Assembly: GCA_902168185.1 (NCBI GenBank)
Contig: CABHOV010000047.1
Location: forward strand, 1-64,000
Direction: 5' to 3'
DNA length: 64,000 bases
Source of the DNA: an uncultured Bacteroides sp.
GTDB taxonomy: Bacteria > Bacteroidota > Bacteroidia > Cytophagales > Cyclobacteriaceae
The notes below the pieces were generated by a model that saw only the letters and a program-made list of their open reading frames with translations, was not told the origin of the DNA and ran no database searches. The translations under genes were made by a program, and so were the position numbers. Shown in pieces: positions 9,201 through 17,949 of this stretch. The stretch's first letter is position 1, and every line of letters begins with the position of its first letter.

Positions 9201-12200
9201 CGCATCAACTATAATATCAGTAACCTGCGCTGAACCATCTGCAGGATTACAATCCGCCTGATGTGTTAACGTAAGGTCTGAAGCATCGATAGCGATCACA
9301 GGAAGATCATCGGTAATCGTAAAGGTTGCAACCGACTCGCAGCTTGCACCGGGAGATGTGTTGTCTATAACCCGAACCGTATAGGTACCTGCCGGTAATT
9401 GCTGAGCCGTCTCGTTGTTAACACCGGCTGTTACTCCTACCGTTGTACCAAGCGCTGTCGTGGTACCAGTACCTTCAAACCAGGTGATTGTGAAGTCGGC
9501 AACAGGAGCTCCGCCATTGATAGAAATCGTGATTGAACCATTCGGAGTTGCACCCACGCAATTTGTATTGCTGTTTATAGTCTCTGCAATAGCCGGAGGG
9601 TTCGTGTCATCATCAATTGTGAATTGGACCAGAGGTGAAACGCAATTTGAAGCGGTGTTAGTGGCTTTCACGAAATAATCATTTGCAGCCAACAAAGCAC
9701 CTACGGTTGCTGCGGTACCTCCAGATGGTATAGCGGTAATGCCATCGTTGGTAAACCATTCAAATGTAAAGCCAGCGGTACCTCCGGAAGACGCTCCATC
9801 GATTAACACATCGGTTACATTTGCAGATCCATTTACAGGGCTACAATCGGTTTGATCTGTCACCGCCAAATTCGCAGAAGCTATAGATATAGCATATGGA
9901 TCATCGTTGATGGAGAACGTTGCCTTGCCTTTACAGCTATTGGTTGTATTGGTAACTTCTATAGTATAGAATCCACCGAATATATCGAATGCCGTGTGAC
10001 CCGGTGCTAAAATGTTTGATGCTGGTAAGGCCGCACCTGAGATGAGTTTACCTTCATGCCATGCATATGTATAGCCTGCTGCTGGTGTAGGTGTACCATC
10101 TACTGTGAGTTCAATAGACCCTGTACCCAAAGCTGCGCCCGTACAATTATTGTTGTCGATCAAGGCATTTGCCGTAATAACAGGTTCAACGGTATTATCA
10201 ACAATCGTGATATCGTTTGGCGCAGAAGTACAACCTGGTAATGCAGGGTTTACTTCGACGGCCAATATAGTATAGTTTCCGGAAGCAAGACCAGACACTA
10301 CCGTAGAAGGCAGTGCTCCGTGCACTGTCATTTGCAATGATCCTTTCTGATAAACTTTTATATCATACCAGGTCTGATCGATGGTTGGATTCGCAGTGAT
10401 AGTTCCCGCACTTGGTGTAATCGTCGCATCAAAGGCCCCATCGGGTGCGGCACAATTTGTTTGAGGAAATGTTAATACACTCAAGAGAGCAGCCTCATCG
10501 CTATACGGAAGATTGATCACTAAAGAATCCTGGCAGCCCGTGGTGTTGTCTACAGCGATCACTGTATGAAGACCACTAACGATTGGCTCAGAAGATGCGG
10601 CACTCGAGATACGGTTGGAGTTCGTAGGGAAATTTTGTCCATTTCCTTCGAAAATCATTCCGATATTCTTATCACCAAGATACCAGCTAAAGCTAAAGCC
10701 TCCAACGTTTACAGGCGAAGACGCCTGCACTCCAATTTGTCCAGTACCCGCATTACAAATGGCGGGAATGATACGCTCACCTAAAAGCTGATTAATGGTG
10801 ATTGCTGTTGCCGGAGCATTTATAACATTTACGGTAAAAGGCGTCTGCACATCGCATCCGAGTACATTGTTAAAAGCAGACACAGTATATATACCTGCCC
10901 CAACACCCGTTAAAACATTCGATGTTTGAGCGTAATCCGGAGTAGCCTTCAGCGCATTGCCGTTATACCAGGAGAATGTATAGTCACCTACCACTCCAAT
11001 GCTTACGCCAGCTGTTATGCTTCCGTTTGCCGGAGAACAATTCGTGACATCGGCTGATGTTGCGGTAATCGTAGGGAGGACAATGTTATTATTTATCGTT
11101 ACCTCTGTTGTGCCGGCACATCCGGTCACATTATCAATGGCTTGAACAGTATAAACACCAGACGCCAGGCCTGATACAACCGGAGCCGGTGAACCTGCTA
11201 CTTCATTTGTAGACAGTGTGTTTTGCCCACTGAAAATATGGAATATATGATTTGTTGTCAACCCGCCCACGTTGGCAGATATAGTTCCATTCGATTTTGT
11301 CGGATCACATGCAGTGTTGCTGGTTGGCACAGCACTGACAATCGGATCTACGCTATTATCAAGCACCTGAACAGTTGCTTTCGCAGATTGACATTTCGTG
11401 GTGTTATCAACTGCAACCACCGTATAGAAACCGGCTGGGCGGGTGCTATATACTGCGCCTGTAAAATCAGGAGCGGCTATATTTGGTGACGCTATATTTC
11501 CATTAAACCAGTAGAAGGTAAACCCGGCTGTGGCTCCTCCAACATTGGCTGAAACCTGGCCGTTACCTGAAATACAGATCGTTTGATGAGCATCGATTAC
11601 CGCAGAGACTGTAGGGTTAACAAGATTATTGATAACCGAAACCTGAGCCGTGCTCGAACAACCTGTAGTATTGTTATCTACTTTAACGGTATAAGTACCG
11701 GCGGATAAACCGGTAATGATAGCTGTATTTCCTTTTACAGTACCACCTGTACCACTTCCTATATACCAGGTAAAAGTATATCCGGTCGTAACACCGCCAA
11801 CATTCGCTGACGCTTGTCCATTCGGAGCAGCTACATCGCAGCTTGTTTGAGCAACAGTACCTGTAGTAATTGCAGGAGCTACACTATTATCAAGCACCTG
11901 AACAGTAGCTTTCGCAGATTGACATTTTGTAGTATTGTCAACAGCAACTACGGTATAGAAGCCGGCTACGCGAGTGCCATACACTGCTCCTGTAAAATCA
12001 GGAGTGGCTATATTTGGTGTTGCTATATTTCCATTGAACCAGTAGAAGGTAAACCCGGCTGTCACTCCACCAACATTGGCTGAAACCTGACCGTTTGAAA
12101 CAGTACAGTTTGTCTGGTGTGAATCTATAACTGCAGACACCGTAGGGTTAACTAAATTATTGATAACCGATACCTGAGCTGTATTTGAACAACCCGTAGT

Positions 12201-15200
12201 ATTGTTATCTATTTTCACGGTATAAGTACCGGCTGATAAACCTGTAATGGTGGCGGTGCTTCCTTTTACAGTACCACCTGTACCACTGCCGATATACCAG
12301 GTAAAAGTATATCCTGCTGTAACTCCGCCTACATTGGCTGATGCCTGTCCATTCGGGGCAGCTATATCACAACTCGTTTGAGCAACAGTGCCTGTAGTAA
12401 TTACAGGAGCGACACTGTTATCCAACACCTGAACAGTTGCTTTCGCAGATTGACATTTTGTAGTGTTGTTAACGGCAACCACCGTATAGAAACCGGCTGG
12501 GCGGGTGCTATATACTGCGCCTGTAAAATCAGGAGCGGCTATATTTGGCGACGCTATATTTCCATTGAACCAGTAGAAGGTAAACCCGGCTGTGGCTCCA
12601 CCAACATTAGCGGAAACCTGACCGTTACCGGAACCACAGATCGTTTGGTGCGCATCGATTACTGCAGAGACTGTAGGGTTAACTAAATTATTGATAACTG
12701 AAACCTGAGCTGTATTTGAACAACCCGTAGCAGTGCTTGTAGCTCTAACAGTATAGGTATTGGCTGCTAAACCTGTTATGGTCGCTGTGTTTCCTTTAAC
12801 AGTACCACCCGTACCACTGCCGATATACCAGGTAAAAGTATAGCCGGTTGTAACACCACCAACACTCGCTGATGCCTGACCATTTGGAGCAGCTGCATCG
12901 CAGCTCGTTTGAGCAACGGTGCCTGTAGTAACAGCAGGCAATACTGTATTGTTCAAAATTTGAACCACAGCTTTACTGGAAATACATCTTGTAACTTTAT
13001 CAACCGCTACTACAGTATAGTATCCTGCAGCAAGTCCAGCATACGTGGCGCTGGCTTTATAATTTGCAGCCGTAGTATCAGGCGTTCCAATATTTCCATT
13101 GAACCAATAATATCTAAAAGGACCTGCCGAGCCTGAGCCCGTTGCAGTAATTGATCCATCTACCGGCGAACATTTTACCTGATGGCTGTTAATGATCGTA
13201 GAAACGGAAGGTGTGGTAATATTGTCAACCACTGTTACCGTTTCAGTATCAACGCATCCATTGGCATCGGTAGCCTGAACAGTATATATACCGGCAGCGA
13301 GTCCGGAAACAGTTGCTGCCGTACCAATCTGGTTTGCCGCCAGGGTATTACTTCCTCTAAACCATTTCCATGTATAGCCTGCCGTTACACCGGCTATATT
13401 TGCACTCGCAGTTCCGTTCGGAGTTGGTGTACACGAAGTTTGTTGTGCAGTAACCGTTGCTGTAACTGGCTGTATAGCTTTCGATTTGATCGTTACCAAA
13501 ACCGTTGGCGAAACGCATTCACTCGTATTGTTAGTTGCCGTAACCAGGTATGTTCCTGCAGTAAGACTTGCATACGTTATACCGGTGAAATCAGGTGATG
13601 GTTTTACACTCGATCCATTATACCATTGAAAGGTATATCCTGTAGTTACTCCGCCAACATTAGCAGCAGCACTACCTGAATTGGCAGGACTACATTTGGC
13701 ATCAACGGTGGTAACAGAAACTGCCGGCTTTATCGTTGCATCGGTTACGTGACCGGATTGAGAAGACTGGCATCCGGTTGTCTTTTCGGTAACAAGAACC
13801 GAATATGTTAGTCCGTCTGTATTCGACAACTCATGACTCACGGACAATATCGTTCCTGTCAGCACATTGGGACCTGCATACCATGCATAATTAAAATTAC
13901 CAGCGGGTTCTCCGCCATTGATAATGGCATGTAATTTTCCATTGGGGTTTTTACAGTTGGTATAGCTTCTGTCTTCTACGATCTGAATATTCAGTGTACG
14001 AGACTTCACGCCAACGGCAATGGTCTTCGAAGAAGAGCCGCATAATAATCCTTTATGAACTGCAAAAACAGAATAGGTTCCTTCTGCTAACCCCGTATAG
14101 GTTGATCCCACATAAGCCGCGGAAGCAGCTGTTCCGGTGGTAGCACTGTTGAACCAATAGAATGTATAGTCTGCAGTTTGCTTTACACCGCTTACCAGCC
14201 TGTAGGCTTCTACAGCACCTGAAGGCAATGAGCTGTTACCACATTTTAAATTATCGGATATGAGTGCGGTCTCAATTGCAAATGGATTTGGACTCACACT
14301 GGCAGAGGCCAGGTTGTTTGAGTAATCGCATTCTTTGAAATTGGTACTTGGAAAAGTCAACGGTGTAGTACTGCCGTTATCATTCAACACTACATATAGT
14401 GTAAAGGTACTCCCGGTACCTTGTACGGTAAGGTTACTGGCCGAAAAAGTATCACCAATGTTAAGGTTGTTCAGGGTAAGGGTAACCGTATTTAGCTTCA
14501 CGGCCCCGGCAACACGCGGATCTCCGCTATAAAAAGTTACGGGAAAAGAACCTGAAAGTCCAAGGTTACCAGAGTTCTTTATTCCAAACGAAACTGTAAA
14601 ATTTTTATCAGGACAGGTAGGCTTGTTAATGGTAATGGCAGTGTTGGGATCAAATATTATATCAGGCGATGCATAGGTTGGACATCCTTTTGAATCCAGG
14701 AATGGCGACTGATTTAAAAATGAATTTAATGCACGTTGCTGTCCTGCGTTACAGGGAGATCCTGTTGAAAAAACAAGATGATGAAGCTGCTGTACCTTGG
14801 GAATTGTAAGATCGTCATTAACGTTCACGTTGAAGTATGCGTGTTGATTCCATACTTTACGCGAAGGCACCCATGATTCAAGACTTGATGAGTATGTACG
14901 AACCTGTCCGTAAGCTGTGCGTGAGTTGTCATTTATATCATCATTATTATTGGTTGCGCAGGTTACGCATATCTCGGTTGATCCGTCACCATCTACGTCC
15001 ACAACAATGGGATACTCACTGGAGGTACGCGACCGGCAAAGTGTTTGTGTTAATATTGCACCCGTTTTACCATTGATGATATATAGATAGCCTTCATCAC
15101 GATATACTATTTCATTTGACTTGTCATTATTAAAATCAAAAACGGTTGATCCGGTAAAACCAGATGTCATCTCGGAAATATCAGATGACCATAGCAGTGT

Positions 15201-16325
15201 CATGTCCTCCTTCAAGGCAAATAACTTCTTTCCTGAAACGAACGTGGTGTTTAGTTTTCCATCACCATCAATGTCAGATATATTAAGGCGTCCCGTTCCT
15301 TCAGGCCAATTGTTGGGCGTGGCATATCGCTTATAGGCGTTGTTTTTAACATCCCAGAAGAAAGCATGCGTAGCTCCGGTGGTTGATCCGGTAGAACCGC
15401 TGGTAAGAACATCCAGATAACCGTCCTGATTGTAATCCGCCACGCTGGACATACTGGTTACATAACCAAAACTGGATTTCTTAGGAAAATAATTAGATGC
15501 GGCAGGGATTGATTTTACAAGCGTTAACGATCCTGCATCCACAGTACGGGCACCAAGGTTAACAGAATATATAGTTCCTCCCAGAACAAGTTCGAGTCCG
15601 GAACACGATGCACAATCTGTTGTAGTCAACATGTCAACGGCTACAGGTCCGCCATCTATATCGGTCCATGATCCACTTCCTTTTACAATTCTTACACCTG
15701 TGGCTGCATCCAGAATCTCATTTCTATAATACAATTCAACGTTTCCGTCACTGCCAAAATCGGCAAGCCCTAGCGTTATCGGCAAACCGTATGCCGCTGT
15801 ACTCCAAAGCTTAACGCCTTTACAGTCGTACGAGGTTATATAAAAAGTTGTCCCTATTTTTTCTGCTATAAAGATCTCCGCACAACCATCACCCTTTACA
15901 TCAGCAATTACGTGATCATAGAATTCAGCGGTACCTGTTATCGCAGCAGTATACTTAACACTTAAGTTCTGTCCGTTTAATATATAGAGCTTTTTGTCAC
16001 CGGGGTGCAGCGTCACAACTTCTGGTATACCATCACTGTCCAGGTCACCAATCGCCATTCTACCATACGAATAAGTAGTTCGGTCTTGAGAAGTTGACTC
16101 CAGTTTCATACCGAAGTTGGCAACACCCGTAGGGGGAACCTGACAGAATTTGTCTTGACCTATATAGAAGTCTTTACAAATTGAATTTTTAGCGCAGTCA
16201 CCATCAAAACAGTCAATAAATCCGTCACCGTCATTATCAACTCCATCACCGCAACTTGATTCCTGTGCGAATGATGCGAAGTATAGCACCAGACACAGTG
16301 CGGTCAGCAGTAGTTTTTTACTCAT
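6225..16325 (-). CDS. Giant SprB-like adhesin with FG-GAP-like N-terminus and type B (gliding-motility) sorting domain
   Basis: About 3366 residues from the ATG at 16325 (MSKKLLL...), which gives a clean signal peptide cleaved before QESSCGDG; an in-frame ATG 18 bases earlier gives a less typical leader. A DNDGDGFIDCFDGDC calcium-binding-like segment follows, then about 500 residues of FG-GAP/VCBS-like propeller repeats (GDLDSDGIPEV, DVDGDGSTEI, DYNQDGYLDVL) and a CARDB-like stretch. From roughly residue 700 to 3270 there are more than 20 SprB-like modules of about 80-100 residues, each with a pattern of GYTFxWYxG, then GxYTVxAxDxxTGC. The end (NAVSNNNDGMNDIF ... VRIFNRAGTLVYEHKGY ... DGTYFYIIDKG) is the gliding-motility-associated C-terminal domain used for type IX export. 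The protein would be displayed on the surface as an adhesin. A PorP/SprF gene follows at 7 bases. Internal duplications are listed separately. Confidence 0.92.
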   Translation of the reverse strand: MSKKLLLTALCLVLYFASFAQESSCGDGVDNDGDGFIDCFDGDCAKNSICKDFYIGQDKFCQVPPTGVANFGMKLESTSQDRTTYSYGRMAIGDLDSDGIPEVVTLHPGDKKLYILNGQNLSVKYTAAITGTAEFYDHVIADVKGDGCAEIFIAEKIGTTFYITSYDCKGVKLWSTAAYGLPITLGLADFGSDGNVELYYRNEILDAATGVRIVKGSGSWTDIDGGPVAVDMLTTTDCASCSGLELVLGGTIYSVNLGARTVDAGSLTLVKSIPAASNYFPKKSSFGYVTSMSSVADYNQDGYLDVLTSGSTGSTTGATHAFFWDVKNNAYKRYATPNNWPEGTGRLNISDIDGDGKLNTTFVSGKKLFALKEDMTLLWSSDISEMTSGFTGSTVFDFNNDKSNEIVYRDEGYLYIINGKTGAILTQTLCRSRTSSEYPIVVDVDGDGSTEICVTCATNNNDDINDNSRTAYGQVRTYSSSLESWVPSRKVWNQHAYFNVNVNDDLTIPKVQQLHHLVFSTGSPCNAGQQRALNSFLNQSPFLDSKGCPTYASPDIIFDPNTAITINKPTCPDKNFTVSFGIKNSGNLGLSGSFPVTFYSGDPRVAGAVKLNTVTLTLNNLNIGDTFSASNLTVQGTGSTFTLYVVLNDNGSTTPLTFPSTNFKECDYSNNLASASVSPNPFAIETALISDNLKCGNSSLPSGAVEAYRLVSGVKQTADYTFYWFNSATTGTAASAAYVGSTYTGLAEGTYSVFAVHKGLLCGSSSKTIAVGVKSRTLNIQIVEDRSYTNCKNPNGKLHAIINGGEPAGNFNYAWYAGPNVLTGTILSVSHELSNTDGLTYSVLVTEKTTGCQSSQSGHVTDATIKPAVSVTTVDAKCSPANSGSAAANVGGVTTGYTFQWYNGSSVKPSPDFTGITYASLTAGTYLVTATNNTSECVSPTVLVTIKSKAIQPVTATVTAQQTSCTPTPNGTASANIAGVTAGYTWKWFRGSNTLAANQIGTAATVSGLAAGIYTVQATDANGCVDTETVTVVDNITTPSVSTIINSHQVKCSPVDGSITATGSGSAGPFRYYWFNGNIGTPDTTAANYKASATYAGLAAGYYTVVAVDKVTRCISSKAVVQILNNTVLPAVTTGTVAQTSCDAAAPNGQASASVGGVTTGYTFTWYIGSGTGGTVKGNTATITGLAANTYTVRATSTATGCSNTAQVSVINNLVNPTVSAVIDAHQTICGSGNGQVSANVGGATAGFTFYWFNGNIASPNIAAPDFTGAVYSTRPAGFYTVVAVNNTTKCQSAKATVQVLDNSVAPVITTGTVAQTSCDIAAPNGQASANVGGVTAGYTFTWYIGSGTGGTVKGSTATITGLSAGTYTVKIDNNTTGCSNTAQVSVINNLVNPTVSAVIDSHQTNCTVSNGQVSANVGGVTAGFTFYWFNGNIATPNIATPDFTGAVYGTRVAGFYTVVAVDNTTKCQSAKATVQVLDNSVAPAITTGTVAQTSCDVAAPNGQASANVGGVTTGYTFTWYIGSGTGGTVKGNTAIITGLSAGTYTVKVDNNTTGCSSTAQVSVINNLVNPTVSAVIDAHQTICISGNGQVSANVGGATAGFTFYWFNGNIASPNIAAPDFTGAVYSTRPAGFYTVVAVDNTTKCQSAKATVQVLDNSVDPIVSAVPTSNTACDPTKSNGTISANVGGLTTNHIFHIFSGQNTLSTNEVAGSPAPVVSGLASGVYTVQAIDNVTGCAGTTEVTINNNIVLPTITATSADVTNCSPANGSITAGVSIGVVGDYTFSWYNGNALKATPDYAQTSNVLTGVGAGIYTVSAFNNVLGCDVQTPFTVNVINAPATAITINQLLGERIIPAICNAGTGQIGVQASSPVNVGGFSFSWYLGDKNIGMIFEGNGQNFPTNSNRISSAASSEPIVSGLHTVIAVDNTTGCQDSLVINLPYSDEAALLSVLTFPQTNCAAPDGAFDATITPSAGTITANPTIDQTWYDIKVYQKGSLQMTVHGALPSTVVSGLASGNYTILAVEVNPALPGCTSAPNDITIVDNTVEPVITANALIDNNNCTGAALGTGSIELTVDGTPTPAAGYTYAWHEGKLISGAALPASNILAPGHTAFDIFGGFYTIEVTNTTNSCKGKATFSINDDPYAISIASANLAVTDQTDCSPVNGSANVTDVLIDGASSGGTAGFTFEWFTNDGITAIPSGGTAATVGALLAANDYFVKATNTASNCVSPLVQFTIDDDTNPPAIAETINSNTNCVGATPNGSITISINGGAPVADFTITWFEGTGTTTALGTTVGVTAGVNNETAQQLPAGTYTVRVIDNTSPGASCESVATFTITDDLPVIAIDASDLTLTHQADCNPADGSAQVTDIIVDAAALGSTAGYTFAWYESDGTTVIASSGTGSTIGVDIAAGDYFVRATNTASNCSSSITPFTINDIHVDPAIVASANISNTNCVGSTPNGSITISINGGAPVADFTITWFEGTGTTTALGTTVGVTAGVNNETAQQLPAGTYTVRVIDNTSPGASCESVATFTITDDLPVIAIDASDLTLTHQADCNPADGSAQVTDIIVDAAALGSTAGYTFAWYESDGTTVIASSGTGSTIGVDIAAGDYFVRATNTASNCSSSITPFTINDIHVDPTVVVVQNSPNIACNTSYTGQLSASVTEGATTGVTAGYLFEWFTGANNTNPANFVSAGATLANVQDGDYTVRVTDITSSGNGCIGMATYYLERAIPVLNSVVTTTPQTQCAPTLDGSIVVNTVRQDLMGVTTIFDMQNPAHLANFSFQWFDGLLNPITGVTASPVSPNLTSGIYYVQVTNTLNCQSVYTIAEIEDDTAPPTITLDAFTNPAICILPEVPGMLSVIADNSPNFGNYTFEWYQGNAVAGVPIDSDFELGNIAYTAASTYTIRVTNNTTNCFSDATFKFATDTVAVQTLASSIPLTSCVTSNGLLFATTPKGDGSLYSYEWFAGTVIDNSPDFTGSTVTTAPLGLYTAIAKHPTMPFCPILPDTASITDSRIYPSVNLTATTPLTYCDPAKLNGAANADVNGQIIGYTFDWFEGAITNGAPYFTGSAATNLDAKTYFVRATDVVSGCTGNNSITIMSDPLSIPIPQIVLVSNRTDCQTPNGILSASVNGNITDYAFQWYDGNGVKTQPDGTGEVYSFLDAGQYTVTAVDEISGCPSAPVVETVQAIYVLPEFIVKTNPSTCSEENGVAQLITLNNSDIQVIEWYINGAVLNGPTISDLPSGHYTVTAFTALHCETTLPFEVKTEINIYNAVSNNNDGMNDIFEIGCIESYPNNRVRIFNRAGTLVYEHKGYNNQDVFFNGVSNKGISLLGNALPDGTYFYIIDKGDGSEAKTGYLELLN
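8403..9573 (-). repeat. Near-identical tandem duplication within the adhesin gene (period 597 bp)
   Basis: Positions 8403-8976 and 9000-9573 match almost base for base (three differences seen, near the far end: one in a GCCG/GCCA pair and two in the GTAGAACC/GTTGCACC pair). The period is 597 bases, exactly 199 codons, so the frame is kept and two SprB-like modules are duplicated. The near absence of silent changes shows that this copy is much younger than the other modules, which differ at most positions. Confidence 0.9.
11340..12935 (-). repeat. Triplicated two-module unit within the adhesin gene (period 531 bp)
   Basis: Three consecutive copies of a 177-codon unit are visible; equivalent points fall at 12703, 12172 and 11641. 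Each unit holds one module starting TGTVAQTSCD and one with NPTVSAVID(A/S)HQT. The second modules of units 1 and 3 are closer to each other (SPNIAAPDFTGAVYSTRPAG) than to unit 2 (TPNIATPDFTGAVYGTRVAG), which suggests gene conversion or more than one round of duplication. Confidence 0.85.
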
Positions 16326-16541
16326 AAGCTCAACTATAGACATGAATACAACCTGGAAAGAGAAAGTGAGAGGCCGATCTTTAATTCAGGTTCAAATACC
16401 CCAGAAAGGTATTTTCTTTTAAAATGATAAAAATTGAAAGATCAGAAACATTCAGAGTCACGTAATAATTGGTATGTGTTTTACGCTTTTTTACTAAAAA
16501 ATAAGGCAAGCTTTATATTAAAATTATCATTAACGCAAACC

Positions 16542-17387
16542 ATGTTAGCGAAAGTTAAACCCATTTCACGACTAAATAGTCAACTGAATACTAAATGTAT
16601 CGTTATTCTTCTCTGCCTCCTTTCAATTGCTGCTATTGAAAATGTCACTGCTCAAGTAGTAAGAGTTGGGGTAAAAATCGGGGGACAATATGACTTCGTA
16701 AAAGTCGATCAAAAACGTTTCAAGGATACTGTAAAATTAGCTCCGGGTATAGGTTTCAACGCGGGACTCGTGCTTTCTTTCAAAGTAAGGAATCGGTACT
16801 TTTTGCATACTGAATACCTATATTCTACAAAAAGCAAAACTATAACGGGTAAATTCGATCCTGATCTAAAGGATAAAGTGACGTATCATTATTTTGAAGC
16901 GCCTATTTTATTCACCATGCACTTCAAAGGGCAGCTCGGAGAGAACAGAAATTTCAAATGGTATCTGGGTGCCGGGCCGAACATTGCCTACTTACTAGGA
17001 GGACGCGGCGTTATATCTTCCGGTGAATTAGAAGAGAACGGCATTAGTTCACTATCCTATAAAATCAAATTCACACCTCGCCAGGACCGCGATCATATAG
17101 ACGAGATTCACTATACCAATGTTAACAGAGTTCAATTTGGTATAAATATAGGTGCCGGAGCATTACTGGAGCCCATCCCCAAGCACAAAGTAATGATAGA
17201 CCTGCGCTATACTTTCGATCAGACTTTATTTGGAAAGCAAAAGGCGGATTACCTCGTTCCTCATGACTATGATGATGACCTCCGGTTCAGAAACAGAGGC
17301 GTGCGAATCTCCCTGATGTATCTTCTTGAATATAACATTAGTAAAAAGGCACGAAACACAGGTAAAAGCACTATTAAAAAGTCATGA
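16542..17387 (+). CDS. PorT-like outer-membrane beta-barrel protein
   Basis: About 281 residues from the ATG at 16542 (MLAKVKPISR...), chosen because the hydrophobic signal region (CIVILLCLLSIAAIENVTA, cleavage before QVVRVG) then lies near the N-terminus; the frame is open another 36 codons upstream. The mature part starts with VGVKIGGQYDF and has the alternating strands of an 8-strand type barrel (outer-membrane beta-barrel domain family, PorT-like): APGIGFNAGLVLSF, YFLHTEYLYS, YFEAPILFTM, WYLGAGPNIAYLLGG, FGINIGAGALLEP, VMIDLRYTFD and RISLMYLLEYNI. It is divergent from the adhesin/sprF operon with about 216 bases between starts, so both promoters probably lie there. A role in surface or type IX related functions is only suggested by place. 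Confidence 0.8.
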   Translation: MLAKVKPISRLNSQLNTKCIVILLCLLSIAAIENVTAQVVRVGVKIGGQYDFVKVDQKRFKDTVKLAPGIGFNAGLVLSFKVRNRYFLHTEYLYSTKSKTITGKFDPDLKDKVTYHYFEAPILFTMHFKGQLGENRNFKWYLGAGPNIAYLLGGRGVISSGELEENGISSLSYKIKFTPRQDRDHIDEIHYTNVNRVQFGINIGAGALLEPIPKHKVMIDLRYTFDQTLFGKQKADYLVPHDYDDDLRFRNRGVRISLMYLLEYNISKKARNTGKSTIKKS

Positions 17388-17482
17388 TCTTACTTTTCTG
17401 GATATTCTTCTGGGTAAGCTTGTTACTCCTGAAATGCAAACTCTATATATACTATAGTCAAAAAAAAGACTACGATATATAG
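17384..17482 (+). CDS. Possible 32-aa single-pass membrane micro-protein, coupled by ATGA overlap
   Basis: An ATG overlaps the TGA stop of the barrel gene (ATGA), opening a 32-codon frame ending TAG at 17480-17482. The peptide starts MILLFWIFFWVSLLLLK, a strongly hydrophobic helix, and ends with a charged tail (QKKDYDI). The overlap is the classic arrangement for translational coupling, and a hydrophobic helix followed by a charged tail is typical of real small membrane proteins. It is too short for routine gene calling and may still be chance. Confidence 0.35.
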   Translation: MILLFWIFFWVSLLLLKCKLYIYYSQKKDYDI

Positions 17483-17949
17483 AAGCACGGGGAATCGTAC
17501 GTTACTATCAAATTTTCTCTTCAGGGCTTATGTTCTGAAGGTCAGCGCTTTTTTTTGCCAGGGAACAACGAACGGTATAAGAACATGCTTGTCAACTCCC
17601 GACAATCAAAAGAAGCAATAGAAGCATCATTACTATCACCATCGTGGTTTTAGTAGCATAAAGAAGTGTGATCGTTTTCATTCTTGTATCGGATATTCTT
17701 CTCCTCACTTTTTTACAATAGTCTGTTCCTTCTCAACCTTGATGATCAAAGGCCTTGTTTATTGAGATTCGAAAGTTCTCACGGCTGGGCGCAGAGTATA
17801 ATGACCACCATCACGATACTCACACGCACCAACACATAACAGCGCACACACATTTTTAATTACAACATTTTCAGTCTCTAATTAGCCTACCATTTGCCCA
17901 AACATAAGCCATACATAATGACACAATGTCTAAACATCAGCTTGCGATT
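17483..17949. other. Intergenic region, no confident gene
   Basis: 467 bases between the barrel/micro-ORF and the convergent GH5 lipoprotein gene. The only item noticed is a leftward 29-codon frame at 17592-17681 (MKTITLLYATKT followed by a Leu/Met/Val-rich helix and GS), which could encode a tiny membrane peptide but has no further support. No tRNA, strong terminator or repeat was seen. Confidence 0.5.

Noticed and set aside
8818-12686. Several rightward frames of 60-100 codons, some in similar pairs, within the adhesin region (e.g. 8818-9084, 9415-9678, 11814-12083)
   Set aside because: They are antisense shadows of the repeated leftward coding sequence; their similarity comes from the underlying module repeats, and their composition (Cys/Ser/Asn-rich or Val/Pro-rich) is not protein-like.
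8403-12935. Regular repeats suggestive of a CRISPR array
   Set aside because: Periods are 531 and 597 bases, in frame and fully coding; there are no short direct repeats with unique spacers and no cas genes.
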